The position numbers were made by a program, and so were the translations under genes. DNA of 64,000 nt, from the NCBI GenBank assembly GCA_039809865.1, contig JBDHVW010000007.1, forward strand, positions 89,107-153,106, given 5' to 3'. The number at the start of each line of letters is the position of its first letter. Position 1 is the stretch's first letter. Shown here in pieces: positions 34,701 to 42,938 of the stretch. The notes beneath the pieces were generated by a model that ran no database searches, was not told the DNA's origin, and saw nothing but the letters and a program-made list of their open reading frames with translations. The DNA is from QWHO01 sp039809865. Lineage in GTDB: Bacteria; Vulcanimicrobiota; Xenobia; Xenobiales; QWHO01.

Positions 34701-35238
34701 GGCCGAGAATCGCGACGCTTACCTCGAGAGCCCCCAGATCATGCACCTCCAGCCCAGCGAGGCCTGCTCCGTGCGCACCCGGGGACGTCTGTCGCCGCTG
34801 TTCACGCGCATCGCCGAAAGCCTCGAGCTCGGGGACGCCGCCTCGGTGCGCCTCATCCGCTGGCTGCCGCGTGCGAACGAGCGCCGCCTGCTGCAGAGCC
34901 AGCCCGAGCTGTTCCAGCCGGACGGCCGTCTCTACGCCGACGAATTGCTGATCTTCCGCCCCCGCCAGCACCGTTTCGTGCCGATGTACGATCGGGATAC
35001 ACCGCTTCGGCGCGAGCCCGCCATCGAGAAGGACATGCGCGCCCTGGCGGGCATCGCCCACCAACCCGAGGAGCGCCCGCCCCTGGAGTTGCCGGCCCAC
35101 GCTGCCAGTGGGGCGGCCTCGCTCAACGGGCTCGCGGTTACGGTGATGGGCGTGTTCAACATCCCCTCCGACAGCCTGCGCCTCGTCCAGACGATGCTGG
35201 CCGGCCTGTTGCCCCGCTACGAAAGGGTCCAGCGCTAG
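31774..35238 (+). CDS. large hypothetical protein (1154 aa)
   Basis: The product belongs to no family I recognise. It has no signal peptide or transmembrane segment, so it is probably cytoplasmic. Residues ~1-130 form a beta-rich N-terminal unit. Helical regions follow, including two short look-alike segments, AGRPVNPNTLAAMTLLADI and QGRPVQPDTLAALGIYVD, each near an acidic PNTL/PDTL turn (about residues 243 and 384). Residues ~700-870 look like HEAT-type helix pairs (VVRLQAARLMGSDL, VARQAARSLAALSLEEL). It overlaps lipA by 8 bp on the same strand, implying co-transcription, but no functional link to lipoylation is evident. Confidence 0.7.
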   Translation: MFEGFRRGLRLFLGGGRPTLLADDERPEAPQELTSRDGFVRIHQVDGQVHLQPSFASAPMLVLPGNLDGALSAVRGQAGGREAMLLSFPIVVGGRSRKLQLTVARLGPQTPDDTFTLVRASRRRVPPAEQALEFVYHLDGSEVRYLVEMDLEIPPVGFRELTRHRAVFDEVPPVTQMVAFLKATIHTRRTALRSLSSLARRVDDPKVQDMVALMQETLSQSHDFTNPVLTELLVDLQRAGRPVNPNTLAAMTLLADIHLGHLTRVQLDALVEQGEPLATSATAAEAAAAFLGVEPAQWQAMRPPQPPDVEATREFLQGTVGQRSALTILADLAEDSGSERSRSRVQHLHEKVGPDQILTNDEHEALRSYLASQGRPVQPDTLAALGIYVDFEAGILSEEDIDALTPTRGFLDTSLYGMVAISGAFDAELRPFRLVADRQALLWEGLMQLLRVVKGGLVARFLEPSQAGVLTLCITSPGEVVPLRSRGLTFTGEILAQLPGLNYLQEADLEVMARANPGLMGCFASEDKKVQWRLLDSVQRPADVELLKGRHNYIDGYRLYQFQGKVVARSQPVTFEELRWRKDFVTVYRDQRGNAHYVFISKLTDEQELLTPPRPDLEWAGEVVEFPDLSGCPPVLYEPSHEFLLGRPEERGLRQQRLDRIYEGLEAHLTQPWVWYNLAQHPPHLARLRARLKSPRVRATLAGVVDLATRNAMLHALNDEELELQLAEPLLQSLDLEELEEFAVLTVFFKVCQEIELPGLVKYYNREAFRDLLLDRLFAASDSGDPVVRLQAARLMGSDLVAYAPQQQLAVSYVLSRFLESEKVTVARQAARSLAALSLEELVPLPETAHARLLVAGKRKSRKKGCTVDTLELEEIRAELDEWLASSDAALSPLARRLAEPALVSAVCEWVARLNDTFRHDTSLAQHRYLMVVSEKKLDRFLATSVQSWQEFAAERGSSVGDLLQVEGVLAEFRAWAENRDAYLESPQIMHLQPSEACSVRTRGRLSPLFTRIAESLELGDAASVRLIRWLPRANERRLLQSQPELFQPDGRLYADELLIFRPRQHRFVPMYDRDTPLRREPAIEKDMRALAGIAHQPEERPPLELPAHAASGAASLNGLAVTVMGVFNIPSDSLRLVQTMLAGLLPRYERVQR

Positions 35239-35347
35239 CGTTTCGGAAACAAGCGCACGACCCGGCCCCGCCGTAGGGCTCTCGCAAGCAATTCCTTTCC
35301 TGGCTCGCTGCGCGAGGACACACTCCGGCTCCGCAGAAGCTCCGCAG

Positions 35348-36541
35348 ATGACCACGAAGGCCGAGGCCCGCTACGTTCCGCAGTTGGACGGCTTGCGGAC
35401 GCTGGCCTTTTTGTTCGTATTCCTCTCGCACAATACCATTCCCACCGTGGGCCGGCAGGCCTCGCCCGCTCTCCAGAGCATCGATGACGTCTTGCGGTGG
35501 GGTTTTACGGGGGTCGACTTCTTCTTCGTGTTGAGCTCGTATCTCATCACGACGCTGCTTCTGACCGAGCGCGAGTCGTACGGACGAATCGACTTCCGGC
35601 TCTTCTTTCTGCGCCGCCTGCTGCGCATCTGGCCGCTCTATTACATCAACCTGGTCCTGGCTTTCTTCGTTTTGCCCGCCCTTCCCATGCCCACCTGGAC
35701 CCCCCATCTGGGCACAACCGAGTGGGAGGCGATGGTCGGCACGCTCCTGCCACCCTATGGAGTCTTCCTGGGCAATTTCTGGAGCCCGCCCACAGTGCCA
35801 GAGATCGACCAGATCAACCTCCTCTGGAGCATCTGCATCGAAGAGCAGTTCTACCTGGGTTGGTGCGCACTGTTGATGGTCATGACGCGCACCCGCACTT
35901 TGCTCGCCTTCCTGGCTTGCACCCAGGTCTTCACGATGCTCTTCCGGGCTTACCAGATCACCCATTCCACCGATTTTCGATTCTTCTACTGCAACACTTT
36001 CTCGCACCTCGACCCGATGGTGATGGGCTCGGCTCTGGCCATCATGCTGCAGCGTGGAGTGCTTACCACGCAGCGGCTTCGGCCCTGGGGACCCTGGATG
36101 CTGGTGACGTCGGTCGCCCTGCTGGTCGGCATCGTGGGCTTCGCACCCTTCATCGGCCTCAACGACATCTCCGCCGTCTGGGTGATGACCCTGGTTGCGC
36201 TGGCCGCCCTCCTGGTCCTGGCCGGCTTGCTGGCCTACCCCCCGGCCGCAAGCGTCTTTGCCCACCCCTGGCTCTCCCGACCCGGAAAGATCACCTACGG
36301 GATGTACCTTCTGCATCTCATCTCGGTGGATATCGGCGCTCTGGTGCTGTATCTCTATATGCAGAGCAGGCCTGCGGCCACGCTTTCCGACCTGGTCCTG
36401 GGGCTATTGCTGAAAGCGGGAGTGGGATTGGCGTTGACGCTCCTGTTGGCAACCCTCTCCTGGAACCTCATCGAAAGACGCTGCAACGACCTGCGCCATC
36501 GGCTGAGCCGCCTCAGGTTCAAGGGCCCAACGCCTTTCTGA
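35348..36541 (+). CDS. acyltransferase 3 family membrane protein (OafA/YrhL-like)
   Basis: The 397-residue protein has about ten transmembrane helices. The family signature near the N-terminus is present: YVPQLDGLRTLAFLFVFLSHN (with the essential His) and WGFTGVDFFFVLSSYLITTLLL, followed by FFLRRLLRIWPLYY. LLWSICIEEQFYLGW fits the conserved WSL-x-x-EEqFY motif. Such enzymes transfer acetyl or other acyl groups to surface polysaccharides or lipids. The 109-bp gap upstream has no recognised site. It is followed at 48 bp by a hydroxylase-like membrane protein gene, so both may modify envelope lipids. Confidence 0.92.
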   Translation: MTTKAEARYVPQLDGLRTLAFLFVFLSHNTIPTVGRQASPALQSIDDVLRWGFTGVDFFFVLSSYLITTLLLTERESYGRIDFRLFFLRRLLRIWPLYYINLVLAFFVLPALPMPTWTPHLGTTEWEAMVGTLLPPYGVFLGNFWSPPTVPEIDQINLLWSICIEEQFYLGWCALLMVMTRTRTLLAFLACTQVFTMLFRAYQITHSTDFRFFYCNTFSHLDPMVMGSALAIMLQRGVLTTQRLRPWGPWMLVTSVALLVGIVGFAPFIGLNDISAVWVMTLVALAALLVLAGLLAYPPAASVFAHPWLSRPGKITYGMYLLHLISVDIGALVLYLYMQSRPAATLSDLVLGLLLKAGVGLALTLLLATLSWNLIERRCNDLRHRLSRLRFKGPTPF

Positions 36542-36589
36542 GCCTGCGACAGGGAGTTGGGGTCCGGGGGCGAGAAAGAGCAGCGCCTG

Positions 36590-37144
36590 ATGTTTGGATT
36601 CTTCGCCTGGTTCCTCCTCTCGCTGCTGCTCGGCAGCATCATCGAGTGGATCATCCACAAATACTTCATGCACACCACGCTCTGGCTGCCGGTGGCGGTG
36701 GAGCGCCACGCCGTCAAGCACCACTCGGAGCGGCGCGCGCCCGGCAAGTTCACGGCCCGGCCCGACGAGCTCGAGGAGTACCACCTGTTCGAGACCAGCG
36801 CCATGCCGATCGTGTGGATGCTGCACTTCCCCATCTTCGGACTGGTCTACCTGGGCTGGGGGCCCTGGGCCAGCTTCGGCTGCGCGCTCGGCACCGCGGT
36901 CTACGTGGTCTCCTACGAGCTGCTGCACTGGTATATCCACTGTCCGGACCAGTTCTGGTTCCGCCACGCCGGCTGGTTCAAGTTCTTGTCGGAGCACCAC
37001 CGGCGCCACCACCATCGGTCCAAGATCAACTACAACGTCGTGCTGCCGCTGGGCGACCTGATTTTCCGCACGCTGAGCTTTGAACAGGTGCGGCCGGAGC
37101 CCGAGCAGAACCTGATTTCTCATGGCGCGCGATCCGGCTCTTGA
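36590..37144 (+). CDS. fatty acid hydroxylase/sterol desaturase-superfamily membrane protein
   Basis: This 184-residue membrane protein has the histidine clusters of the di-iron hydroxylase superfamily: HKYFMH, HAVKHH, HWYIH and HHRRHHH. At least four hydrophobic segments are visible. Its size suits small carotenoid- or fatty-acid-hydroxylase-like members. ATG 36590 is used; a TTG at 36557 would add 11 polar residues. Its end overlaps the LON-domain gene by 23 bp. The substrate cannot be named from the sequence. Confidence 0.78.
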   Translation: MFGFFAWFLLSLLLGSIIEWIIHKYFMHTTLWLPVAVERHAVKHHSERRAPGKFTARPDELEEYHLFETSAMPIVWMLHFPIFGLVYLGWGPWASFGCALGTAVYVVSYELLHWYIHCPDQFWFRHAGWFKFLSEHHRRHHHRSKINYNVVLPLGDLIFRTLSFEQVRPEPEQNLISHGARSGS

Positions 37145-37814
37145 CACTTTCTCCGGGCAGCTCCCGTTGTTTCCGCTTCCCAATGCGGTGATGTTCCCCG
37201 GCACGCGCCACCCGCTGCACGTCTTCGAGCCGCGCTATCGCCAGATGGTGCAGGACGTGATGGCCGGCGAGAAGCTGATCGGCGTGGTGCTGCTCAAGGA
37301 AGGCTGGGAAAAGAACTACTTCGAGTCCCCCGCCATCTACCAGGTGGCCTGCCTGTGCAAGCTCGAGCGCGTGGAGCGCCTGCCCGACGGTCGCTTCAAC
37401 ATCCGTCTGCAGGGGCTATCCCGCGTGCGCCTGGGACGCGAGATCAAGAGCACCCCCTATCGGGTGTGCGAGGTGACCCTGCTCGAGGACAGCCTCAGCC
37501 CGGTCAACGCGGGCGCCCTGCGCGAGCACCTGGGCGAGACGCTGCGCATCTTCGACAAGCTGCTGCGCGAGATGGCCGAGTTTCCTGGCGAGGTGCTGCT
37601 GAGCCGCAAGCACTCCAATCCGGGCCAGTTGCTCGACCTGCTGGCGGCGCACCTGCCGCTGCTGGCTCCGACCCAGAAGCAGGGTCTGTTGGAGCGCGTC
37701 GACGTGGCCGAGCGGGCCCGCGAGCTGGTCAACCTGCTGAGAGACGTGCAGACGGATGCGCGCGCGCAGCAGAAGATGAAGCTGCGGTTGTTTCCCAAGC
37801 CGAGCCAGAACTGA
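37122..37814 (+). CDS. LON substrate-binding-domain protein
   Basis: The 230-residue protein matches the N-terminal domain of Lon protease without the ATPase or peptidase: LPLFPLPNAVMFPGTRHPLHVFEPRYRQMV at the start, then FNIRLQGLSRVRL and a helical C-terminus. Stand-alone LON-domain proteins are widespread and of uncertain function, perhaps substrate recognition. Its start overlaps the hydroxylase-like gene, indicating translational coupling. Confidence 0.92.
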   Translation: MARDPALDTFSGQLPLFPLPNAVMFPGTRHPLHVFEPRYRQMVQDVMAGEKLIGVVLLKEGWEKNYFESPAIYQVACLCKLERVERLPDGRFNIRLQGLSRVRLGREIKSTPYRVCEVTLLEDSLSPVNAGALREHLGETLRIFDKLLREMAEFPGEVLLSRKHSNPGQLLDLLAAHLPLLAPTQKQGLLERVDVAERARELVNLLRDVQTDARAQQKMKLRLFPKPSQN

Positions 37815-37834
37815 GGCTCCGGGGCCCGCTGGGG

Positions 37835-37862
37835 TCAACAGTCGACAGTTGACAGTCGACAG
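37835..37862. repeat. TCGACAG heptamer tandem repeat
   Basis: Four heptamers (TCAACAG, TCGACAG, TTGACAG, TCGACAG) lie between the LON-domain gene and iolD. They are the reverse-complement family of the repeat at 30774. Confidence 0.8.
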
Positions 37863-37915
37863 GGGAGGAGGCCGAGCGAGCGAACATCCGGCGAACTCGT
37901 GAAAGGCTTCTTCCG

Positions 37916-39766
37916 ATGCGACTGACTGTAGCCCAGGCGACGGTATTGTTTTTGAGCCGGCAGTATTCCGAGCAGGATGGTGTCGAGCGGCGGCTGATTC
38001 CCGGGTGCTTCGGGATTTTCGGGCATGGCAACGTGGCCGGGATCGGGCAGGCGTTGCAGCAGTTTCCCGACGTGCGCTACTACCAGAGCCGCAACGAGCA
38101 GGCGATGGTGCACGCGGCGGCGGCGTTCGCCAAACACCAGCGGCGCACCCAAACACTGGCCTGCACGACCTCGGTGGGCCCGGGGGCGACCAACATGATC
38201 ACCGGGGCGGCCGGGGCCACCATCAACTGCGTCCCCGTGCTGCTGCTGCCCTCCGACACGTTCGCGCGCCGCAACGTCAATCCGGTGCTGCAACAGCTCG
38301 AGCTGCCCAGCAGCATCGACACCACCGTCAACGATTGCTTCCGCCCGGTGTCGCGCTACTGGGATCGCGTCCAGCGACCCGACCAGCTGACCAGCGCGCT
38401 GCTCGAAGGAATGCGCGTGCTGACCTCCCCCGCCGACACGGGCGCCGTCACGCTCTGCCTGCCGCAGGACGTGCAGACCGAAAGCTGGGACTACCCCAAG
38501 GAGCTGTTCGAGAAGCGCGTCTGGACCATCGCCCGCGCGCGCTGCGACCGGCGCGTGCTCAAGCAGGCGGCCCAGTGGATTCGCGAAGCCAGGAAGCCCC
38601 TGATCGTGGCGGGCGGCGGCGTGCTCTACTCCGGCGCCGAGGGGCTGCTGAAAGACCTGTGCGAGCGCACGGGCATTCCCGTCGGCGAAACCCAGGCGGG
38701 TAAGGGCTCTTTGCCTTACGACCACGCCTGCGCGCTGGGCGCCATCGGCACCACGGGCACGTCGGCGGCCAACCGGATCGCCGCCGAGGCAGACCTCGTC
38801 ATCGGTCTCGGCACCCGCTGGAGCGACTTCACCACCGCCTCCAAATCGGCGTTCCAGCACCCCGACGTGCGGTTCATCAACGTCAACGTGGCCGAGATCG
38901 ACGCATTCAAGCACGCCGCGCTGCCGGTCGTGGGCGATGCCCGGGCCACGCTCGAGGAGCTGCTTCCCGCCCTGGAAGGCTACCGCGTGCCCGACGACTA
39001 CCGCAGCGAGTGCCGCCGACTGGCCCAGGAGTGGGATCAGACGGTGACCGAGCTCTACAACGCTCAGGCTCCCAACGGTCTCTTTGCTCAGAGCGCGGTG
39101 GTGGGGGCCGTGAATCACTTCTCCGAGCCCCGCGACGTGGTGCTGTGCGCCGCCGGCAGCCTGCCGGGCGATCTCCACAAGCTCTGGCGCACCCGCGATC
39201 CGCGCGGCTACCACATGGAATACGGCTACTCGTGCATGGGCTACGAGATCGCCGGCGCGCTGGGCGTCAAGATGGCCGAGCCCGAGCGCGAGGTCTACTG
39301 CCTGGTCGGCGACGGGTCCTACTTGATGATGGCTCAGGAGATCGTCACCGCGGTGCAGGAGGGCGTCAAGCTCACCATCGTGCTCCTGGACAACCAGGGC
39401 TACGCCAGCATCGGCGGACTCTCGAACTCGGTCGGGTCGGAAGGCTTTGGAACCTACTACCACTACGCCGTGCCCGTCGACTTCGAGCAAAACGCCCGCA
39501 GTATGGGCGCTCTGACCATCGCCCCGACCAACATGAACCAGCTGCTCAAAGCGCTCGAGACGGCGCGCAAGAGCGCCAAGACGACGGTCATCGTGGTCAA
39601 GACCCACCGCGACACGCGGGTGGGCGGCTACGACTCGTGGTGGGACGTCCCGGTGGCCGAGGTCAGCCAGATGGAATCCGTGCAGCACGCCCGCGTGGAG
39701 TACGAGGGCAAGCGCAAGCGCCAGCGGAACTATCTCGCTCCCGACAAAGCTCGATGCACGACTTAG
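37916..39766 (+). CDS. iolD: IolD-like 3D-(3,5/4)-trihydroxycyclohexane-1,2-dione acylhydrolase
   Basis: This ThDP-dependent enzyme opens the ring in myo-inositol catabolism. The 616-residue protein has full family length and the ThDP layout: the activating Glu in SRNEQAMVHAAAAFAK (~62), the central FAD-like domain (PLIVAGGGVLYSGA), and the C-terminal ThDP/Mg motif GDGSYLMMAQE...NQGYASIGGL. The EYGYSCMGYEIAGALG stretch is typical of IolD. No other iol genes (B, C, E, G) are in the window. The permease gene overlaps its end by 13 bp. A related ThDP activity on another substrate remains possible. Confidence 0.88.
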   Translation: MRLTVAQATVLFLSRQYSEQDGVERRLIPGCFGIFGHGNVAGIGQALQQFPDVRYYQSRNEQAMVHAAAAFAKHQRRTQTLACTTSVGPGATNMITGAAGATINCVPVLLLPSDTFARRNVNPVLQQLELPSSIDTTVNDCFRPVSRYWDRVQRPDQLTSALLEGMRVLTSPADTGAVTLCLPQDVQTESWDYPKELFEKRVWTIARARCDRRVLKQAAQWIREARKPLIVAGGGVLYSGAEGLLKDLCERTGIPVGETQAGKGSLPYDHACALGAIGTTGTSAANRIAAEADLVIGLGTRWSDFTTASKSAFQHPDVRFINVNVAEIDAFKHAALPVVGDARATLEELLPALEGYRVPDDYRSECRRLAQEWDQTVTELYNAQAPNGLFAQSAVVGAVNHFSEPRDVVLCAAGSLPGDLHKLWRTRDPRGYHMEYGYSCMGYEIAGALGVKMAEPEREVYCLVGDGSYLMMAQEIVTAVQEGVKLTIVLLDNQGYASIGGLSNSVGSEGFGTYYHYAVPVDFEQNARSMGALTIAPTNMNQLLKALETARKSAKTTVIVVKTHRDTRVGGYDSWWDVPVAEVSQMESVQHARVEYEGKRKRQRNYLAPDKARCTT

Positions 39767-41193
39767 ACGACAACGCCACCCTCGAGAAGCTGGGCTACGC
39801 CCAGGAGCTCCGCCGCCGAATGAGCGGCTTCTCCAACTTTGCCATCGCTTTCTCGGTCATCTGCATCCTGGCGGGAGGCATTACCAGCCTGCAACTCGGC
39901 CTTTGCAGCGTGGGTGGAGCCAGCGTGGGCATCGGCTGGCCGGTCTCGTGCCTGTTCTCGGTGTGCGTGGCGCTCTCGATGGGACAGGTCGCCTCCGCCT
40001 TCCCCACCGCCGGCGGGCTCTACCACTGGGCCTCCATCCTGGGCGGACGCGGCGCCGGCTGGGTCACCGCCTGGTTCAACCTGGTGGGGCTGGTCACGGT
40101 GATCTCGGCCATCAACGTGGGCGCCTACAAGTTCGCGGCGGGCGCGTTCGGCTGGCCGGACACGATGGGGCTCCAGGTCCTCGTGGTCACCGCCATCACG
40201 GGCGCCCAGTGCCTGATGAACCACCTGGGCATCCGTCTGACCACCATCCTGACCGACTGCAGCGGCTACCTCATCTTCTTCGTATCGGCGGCGCTCACCG
40301 TGGCCCTGCTGCACTACGCGCACTCGCTCGACTTCGCGCGGCTGTGGACGTTCCAGAACTTCAGCGGCCCCGCGGGGGGCGACGTCTGGCCCGCCACCAC
40401 CAGCATGGGCTATCTCTTTCTGCTCGGCCTCTTGCTGCCGGCCTACACCGTGACGGGCTTCGACGCCAGCGCGCACACCGCCGAGGAAACCGTCAACGCA
40501 GCCCGGGCCGTGCCCCGCGGGATGCTGAGCGCGGTGCTCATCTCCTCGGTGTTCGGCTACATCATGCTCTGCGCCATCGTGCTGGCCATCCCGGCGCTTC
40601 CGCTGGCGGCCAGCCAGGGCGGGAACATCTTCTACTACCTCATGCAAGAGGTCATCCCCGATGGGCTGCGCCTCGCGCTCTACGTCGGCATCGCCGTCTC
40701 GCAGTTCCTGTGCGGGCTGGCCACGGTCACCTCGGCCAGCCGCATGGTCTATGCCTTCGCGCGCGACGGCGGCCTGCCGCGCTCGGAGTCCCTGCGGCAG
40801 GTCAACCCGACCTACCTCACCCCCGTGAACGCGATCTGGACCATCTTCTTTCTGAGCGTCGCCTTCACGATCTACACCCCGGTCTACTCGACCATCACCG
40901 TGGTCTGCACGATCTTCCTCTACATCAGCTACGTGCTGCCGATCTCGATGGGTCTGGTCGCATTCCGCCGCTCCTGGACCACGATGGGTCCCTGGGACCT
41001 GGGAAGCTGGTACCGACTGGTGGCGGTGGTCTCGGTGCTCGGTTGCGGAATGCTCCTGTTCATCGGATTTCAGCCCCCCAACGACAAAGCGCTCTGGATC
41101 ACGCTGGGTGCTCTGCTGCTGACCGGCGTCATCTGGTTCGGCTGGGAGCGCAAGAATTTCCGCGGCCCACCCGAGGCGCTGGTAAGAAAATAG
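39754..41193 (+). CDS. APC-superfamily amino acid/amine permease
   Basis: This is a 479-residue protein with about twelve hydrophobic helices. Family features include the N-terminal RRMSGFSNFAIAFSVICILAGG, the SAFPTAGGLYHWASILGG segment and the cytoplasmic TSASRMVYAFARDGGLPRS loop, which are characteristic of GABA/amino-acid permeases of the BAT1/UGA4 type. Translation starts inside the end of iolD (ATG 39754), so the two are coupled. The context would fit uptake of the IolD substrate or an amine, which is inference. Confidence 0.9.
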   Translation: MHDLDDNATLEKLGYAQELRRRMSGFSNFAIAFSVICILAGGITSLQLGLCSVGGASVGIGWPVSCLFSVCVALSMGQVASAFPTAGGLYHWASILGGRGAGWVTAWFNLVGLVTVISAINVGAYKFAAGAFGWPDTMGLQVLVVTAITGAQCLMNHLGIRLTTILTDCSGYLIFFVSAALTVALLHYAHSLDFARLWTFQNFSGPAGGDVWPATTSMGYLFLLGLLLPAYTVTGFDASAHTAEETVNAARAVPRGMLSAVLISSVFGYIMLCAIVLAIPALPLAASQGGNIFYYLMQEVIPDGLRLALYVGIAVSQFLCGLATVTSASRMVYAFARDGGLPRSESLRQVNPTYLTPVNAIWTIFFLSVAFTIYTPVYSTITVVCTIFLYISYVLPISMGLVAFRRSWTTMGPWDLGSWYRLVAVVSVLGCGMLLFIGFQPPNDKALWITLGALLLTGVIWFGWERKNFRGPPEALVRK

Positions 41194-41212
41194 GCCCCCC
41201 TCGCGGGAGGCC
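41193..41212. terminator. GC-rich stem-loop between convergent genes
   Basis: GGCCCCCC and GGGAGGCC pair with one mismatch around TCGC, immediately at the permease stop and before the convergent gene at 41244. No T-run follows, so the role is tentative. Confidence 0.35.
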
Positions 41213-41243
41213 TGACAGCGGACTCTACCATGGAGAGCGTGAG

Positions 41244-42089
41244 TTAGATTTCCTTGACCGGGAAGTCTTTTTCGTCGAGCGCGGTCTCGTTCTCGAACAG
41301 CTCCGCCTCGCTGATGGCACCGGGGCGCACGTCGCCGTTGACCTTCACGAACTGCATCTCTTGCACGGCCCAGCGCTGACCGTTACCGGTCAGGCGATAC
41401 TCGACGGACACGGGCACGTAGGCGGTGTTGGGGCCGGTCTGGCCATAGAAGCTGCAACGCACGGCCACTTTGTCAGCGGCGAGCTGCTTGGTCACGGGAG
41501 GGGCGGCGTGCTGGAGGCGGTAGGTGACGCCCGTGGCAGGGTCCTTCTGGATGAGCAGGGCGCCCACGGAGTTGTCCGCCAGGTGCTGGTGGAGAGCGGA
41601 GCGCACGCCGGCAATATTGCCCACGGGAGCCACGGCCGCAGGTTTGCTGCTGGAGCGGAAGGGCATGTAGACCACCCAGCCCTTCTGGCCCAGACGGCCG
41701 CGGACGGGGTTCTGGTGGAGAAGAATACCCTTTTCGCCGAGCCTGGACTGGGGCGGGCGAGCGGCGAAGAAAACTTGCTGGCGCAGAAGGCTGGTGTTGG
41801 AGCGGTTGATCAGACGGGAGACCTCGCCGCGGTTCCGGGTGTCGCGGAAGAGCAGCCCGTTGCCCCCTTTGTCCATCTGGACGCGGCGCAGCTGCCTGGT
41901 CTGGGAGATTTTTCCGTTGGCGCCCTTCTCGTTGGCGATCCGATTGCTCCAAAGGCTCGGCTTCAGCCGCTGCTTGATCCCGTCGCGCTCGTTTTGTCGC
42001 GTTCGGCGATTGGGCTCGGCCGCCGCCGGCCCGAGCAGGGCGAGCAAGAGACAGGCGGTCACTGCCAGGACGAGGTTGCGGCTATGCAT
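41244..42089 (-). CDS. secreted hypothetical protein
   Basis: This is a 281-residue protein with a clear signal peptide (MHSRNLVLAVTACLLLALLGPAAA, cleavage near residue 25). The mature part is basic in its first half (NRRTRQNERDGIKQRLK, then RQLRRVQ) and ends acidic. A GWVVYMPFRS block and a C-terminal beta-rich part (VAVRCSFYGQTGPNTAYVPVSVEYRLTG) are the most structured portions. No family is recognised. Its promoter region is shared with the divergent two-component operon and contains the 11-bp-phased sites, so it is probably a target of that regulator. Confidence 0.65.
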   Translation of the reverse strand: MHSRNLVLAVTACLLLALLGPAAAEPNRRTRQNERDGIKQRLKPSLWSNRIANEKGANGKISQTRQLRRVQMDKGGNGLLFRDTRNRGEVSRLINRSNTSLLRQQVFFAARPPQSRLGEKGILLHQNPVRGRLGQKGWVVYMPFRSSSKPAAVAPVGNIAGVRSALHQHLADNSVGALLIQKDPATGVTYRLQHAAPPVTKQLAADKVAVRCSFYGQTGPNTAYVPVSVEYRLTGNGQRWAVQEMQFVKVNGDVRPGAISEAELFENETALDEKDFPVKEI

Positions 42090-42150
42090 GGTTAGAATCC
42101 CTCCAGGTCTATCAGATGCTCCCAGCTTACCCTTCCTGCCTGAGAGCCCG

Positions 42151-42199
42151 ATGAGGGCCCCATGAGGGTCGGATGAAGCGCTTTCATCGAATCTTCATC
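42151..42199. promoter_or_regulatory. array of 11-bp-phased half-sites for an OmpR-type regulator
   Basis: Three ATGA half-sites at 42151, 42162 and 42173 are exactly 11 bp apart. Two inverted TTCATC half-sites follow at 42183 and 42194, also 11 bp apart (TTCATCGAATCTTCATC). Direct repeats with 10-11 bp phasing are the hallmark of OmpR/PhoB-type binding. The array lies between the divergent secreted-protein gene and the regulator gene. Confidence 0.6.
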
Positions 42200-42242
42200 T
42201 GGTCGCTGAAGGACGGTCGCGGGGGAATGAGAACTTCCAGGT

Positions 42243-42938
42243 ATGCCCGAGCGCGAGTTGATCCTGCTGGTGGAGGACGATCCGGCCGTGCTCTCGTCTG
42301 TGCGCCGCCGCCTCGTCTTCGAGGGATACCGCGTGGAGACGGCCCGCGACGGTCTGGAAGGGTGCCGCCAGATGGAGGCCCTGCAGCCCGATCTCGTCAT
42401 CCTCGACGTCGGCCTGCCCGGCATGAGCGGGCTGAAAGTCGCCGAGTGGATCCGCGAGCGCTCCCAGGTGCCGTTGCTGATGCTGACGGCGCGCGACCGG
42501 GTCGAGGATCGCGTGCTGGGCCTGCAGAGTGGGGCTGACGACTACCTGATCAAGCCGTTCGCCATCGAGGAGCTCCAGGCGCGGATGCGGGCTCTGCTGC
42601 GCCGGGCCAACTGGGCCCCGCCGCAGGACACCGAGAGCGTGCTGCGCTTCGAGGACCTCTCCCTCAACCAGACCACCATGGAGGTCCTGCGCGGCGATCA
42701 ACCCGTGTCCCTCACGCCGCGCGAGTATCAGTTGCTGGAGCACTTCATGCGCCATCCCCGCCAGGTGCTGAGCCGCGAGGCGTTGTTCGAGGCGGTCTGG
42801 GGGCTCGACCACATGGGCGAGTCCAACATCGTGGACGTGAACGTCAAGAAGATCCGCGAGAAGACCGAGGCTCACGGTGCCCCGCGCCTGCTCCACACCG
42901 TGCGCGGCTTCGGCTACGCCCTGCGCGAGATGTCTTGA
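42243..42938 (+). CDS. OmpR/PhoB-family response regulator
   Basis: The 231-residue protein has a receiver (VEDDPAVLSSV, Asp in LVILDVGLPGMSG, LTARD, KPF) and a C-terminal winged-helix DNA-binding domain (VSLTPREYQLLEHFMRHPRQVLSREALFEAVWG, IVDVNVKKIREK, HTVRGFGYAL). ATG 42243 begins the domain directly. The sensor kinase gene overlaps by 4 bp (TTGA). It probably binds the phased sites just upstream, giving autoregulation, and the matching site upstream of the SulP gene. Confidence 0.95.
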   Translation: MPERELILLVEDDPAVLSSVRRRLVFEGYRVETARDGLEGCRQMEALQPDLVILDVGLPGMSGLKVAEWIRERSQVPLLMLTARDRVEDRVLGLQSGADDYLIKPFAIEELQARMRALLRRANWAPPQDTESVLRFEDLSLNQTTMEVLRGDQPVSLTPREYQLLEHFMRHPRQVLSREALFEAVWGLDHMGESNIVDVNVKKIREKTEAHGAPRLLHTVRGFGYALREMS

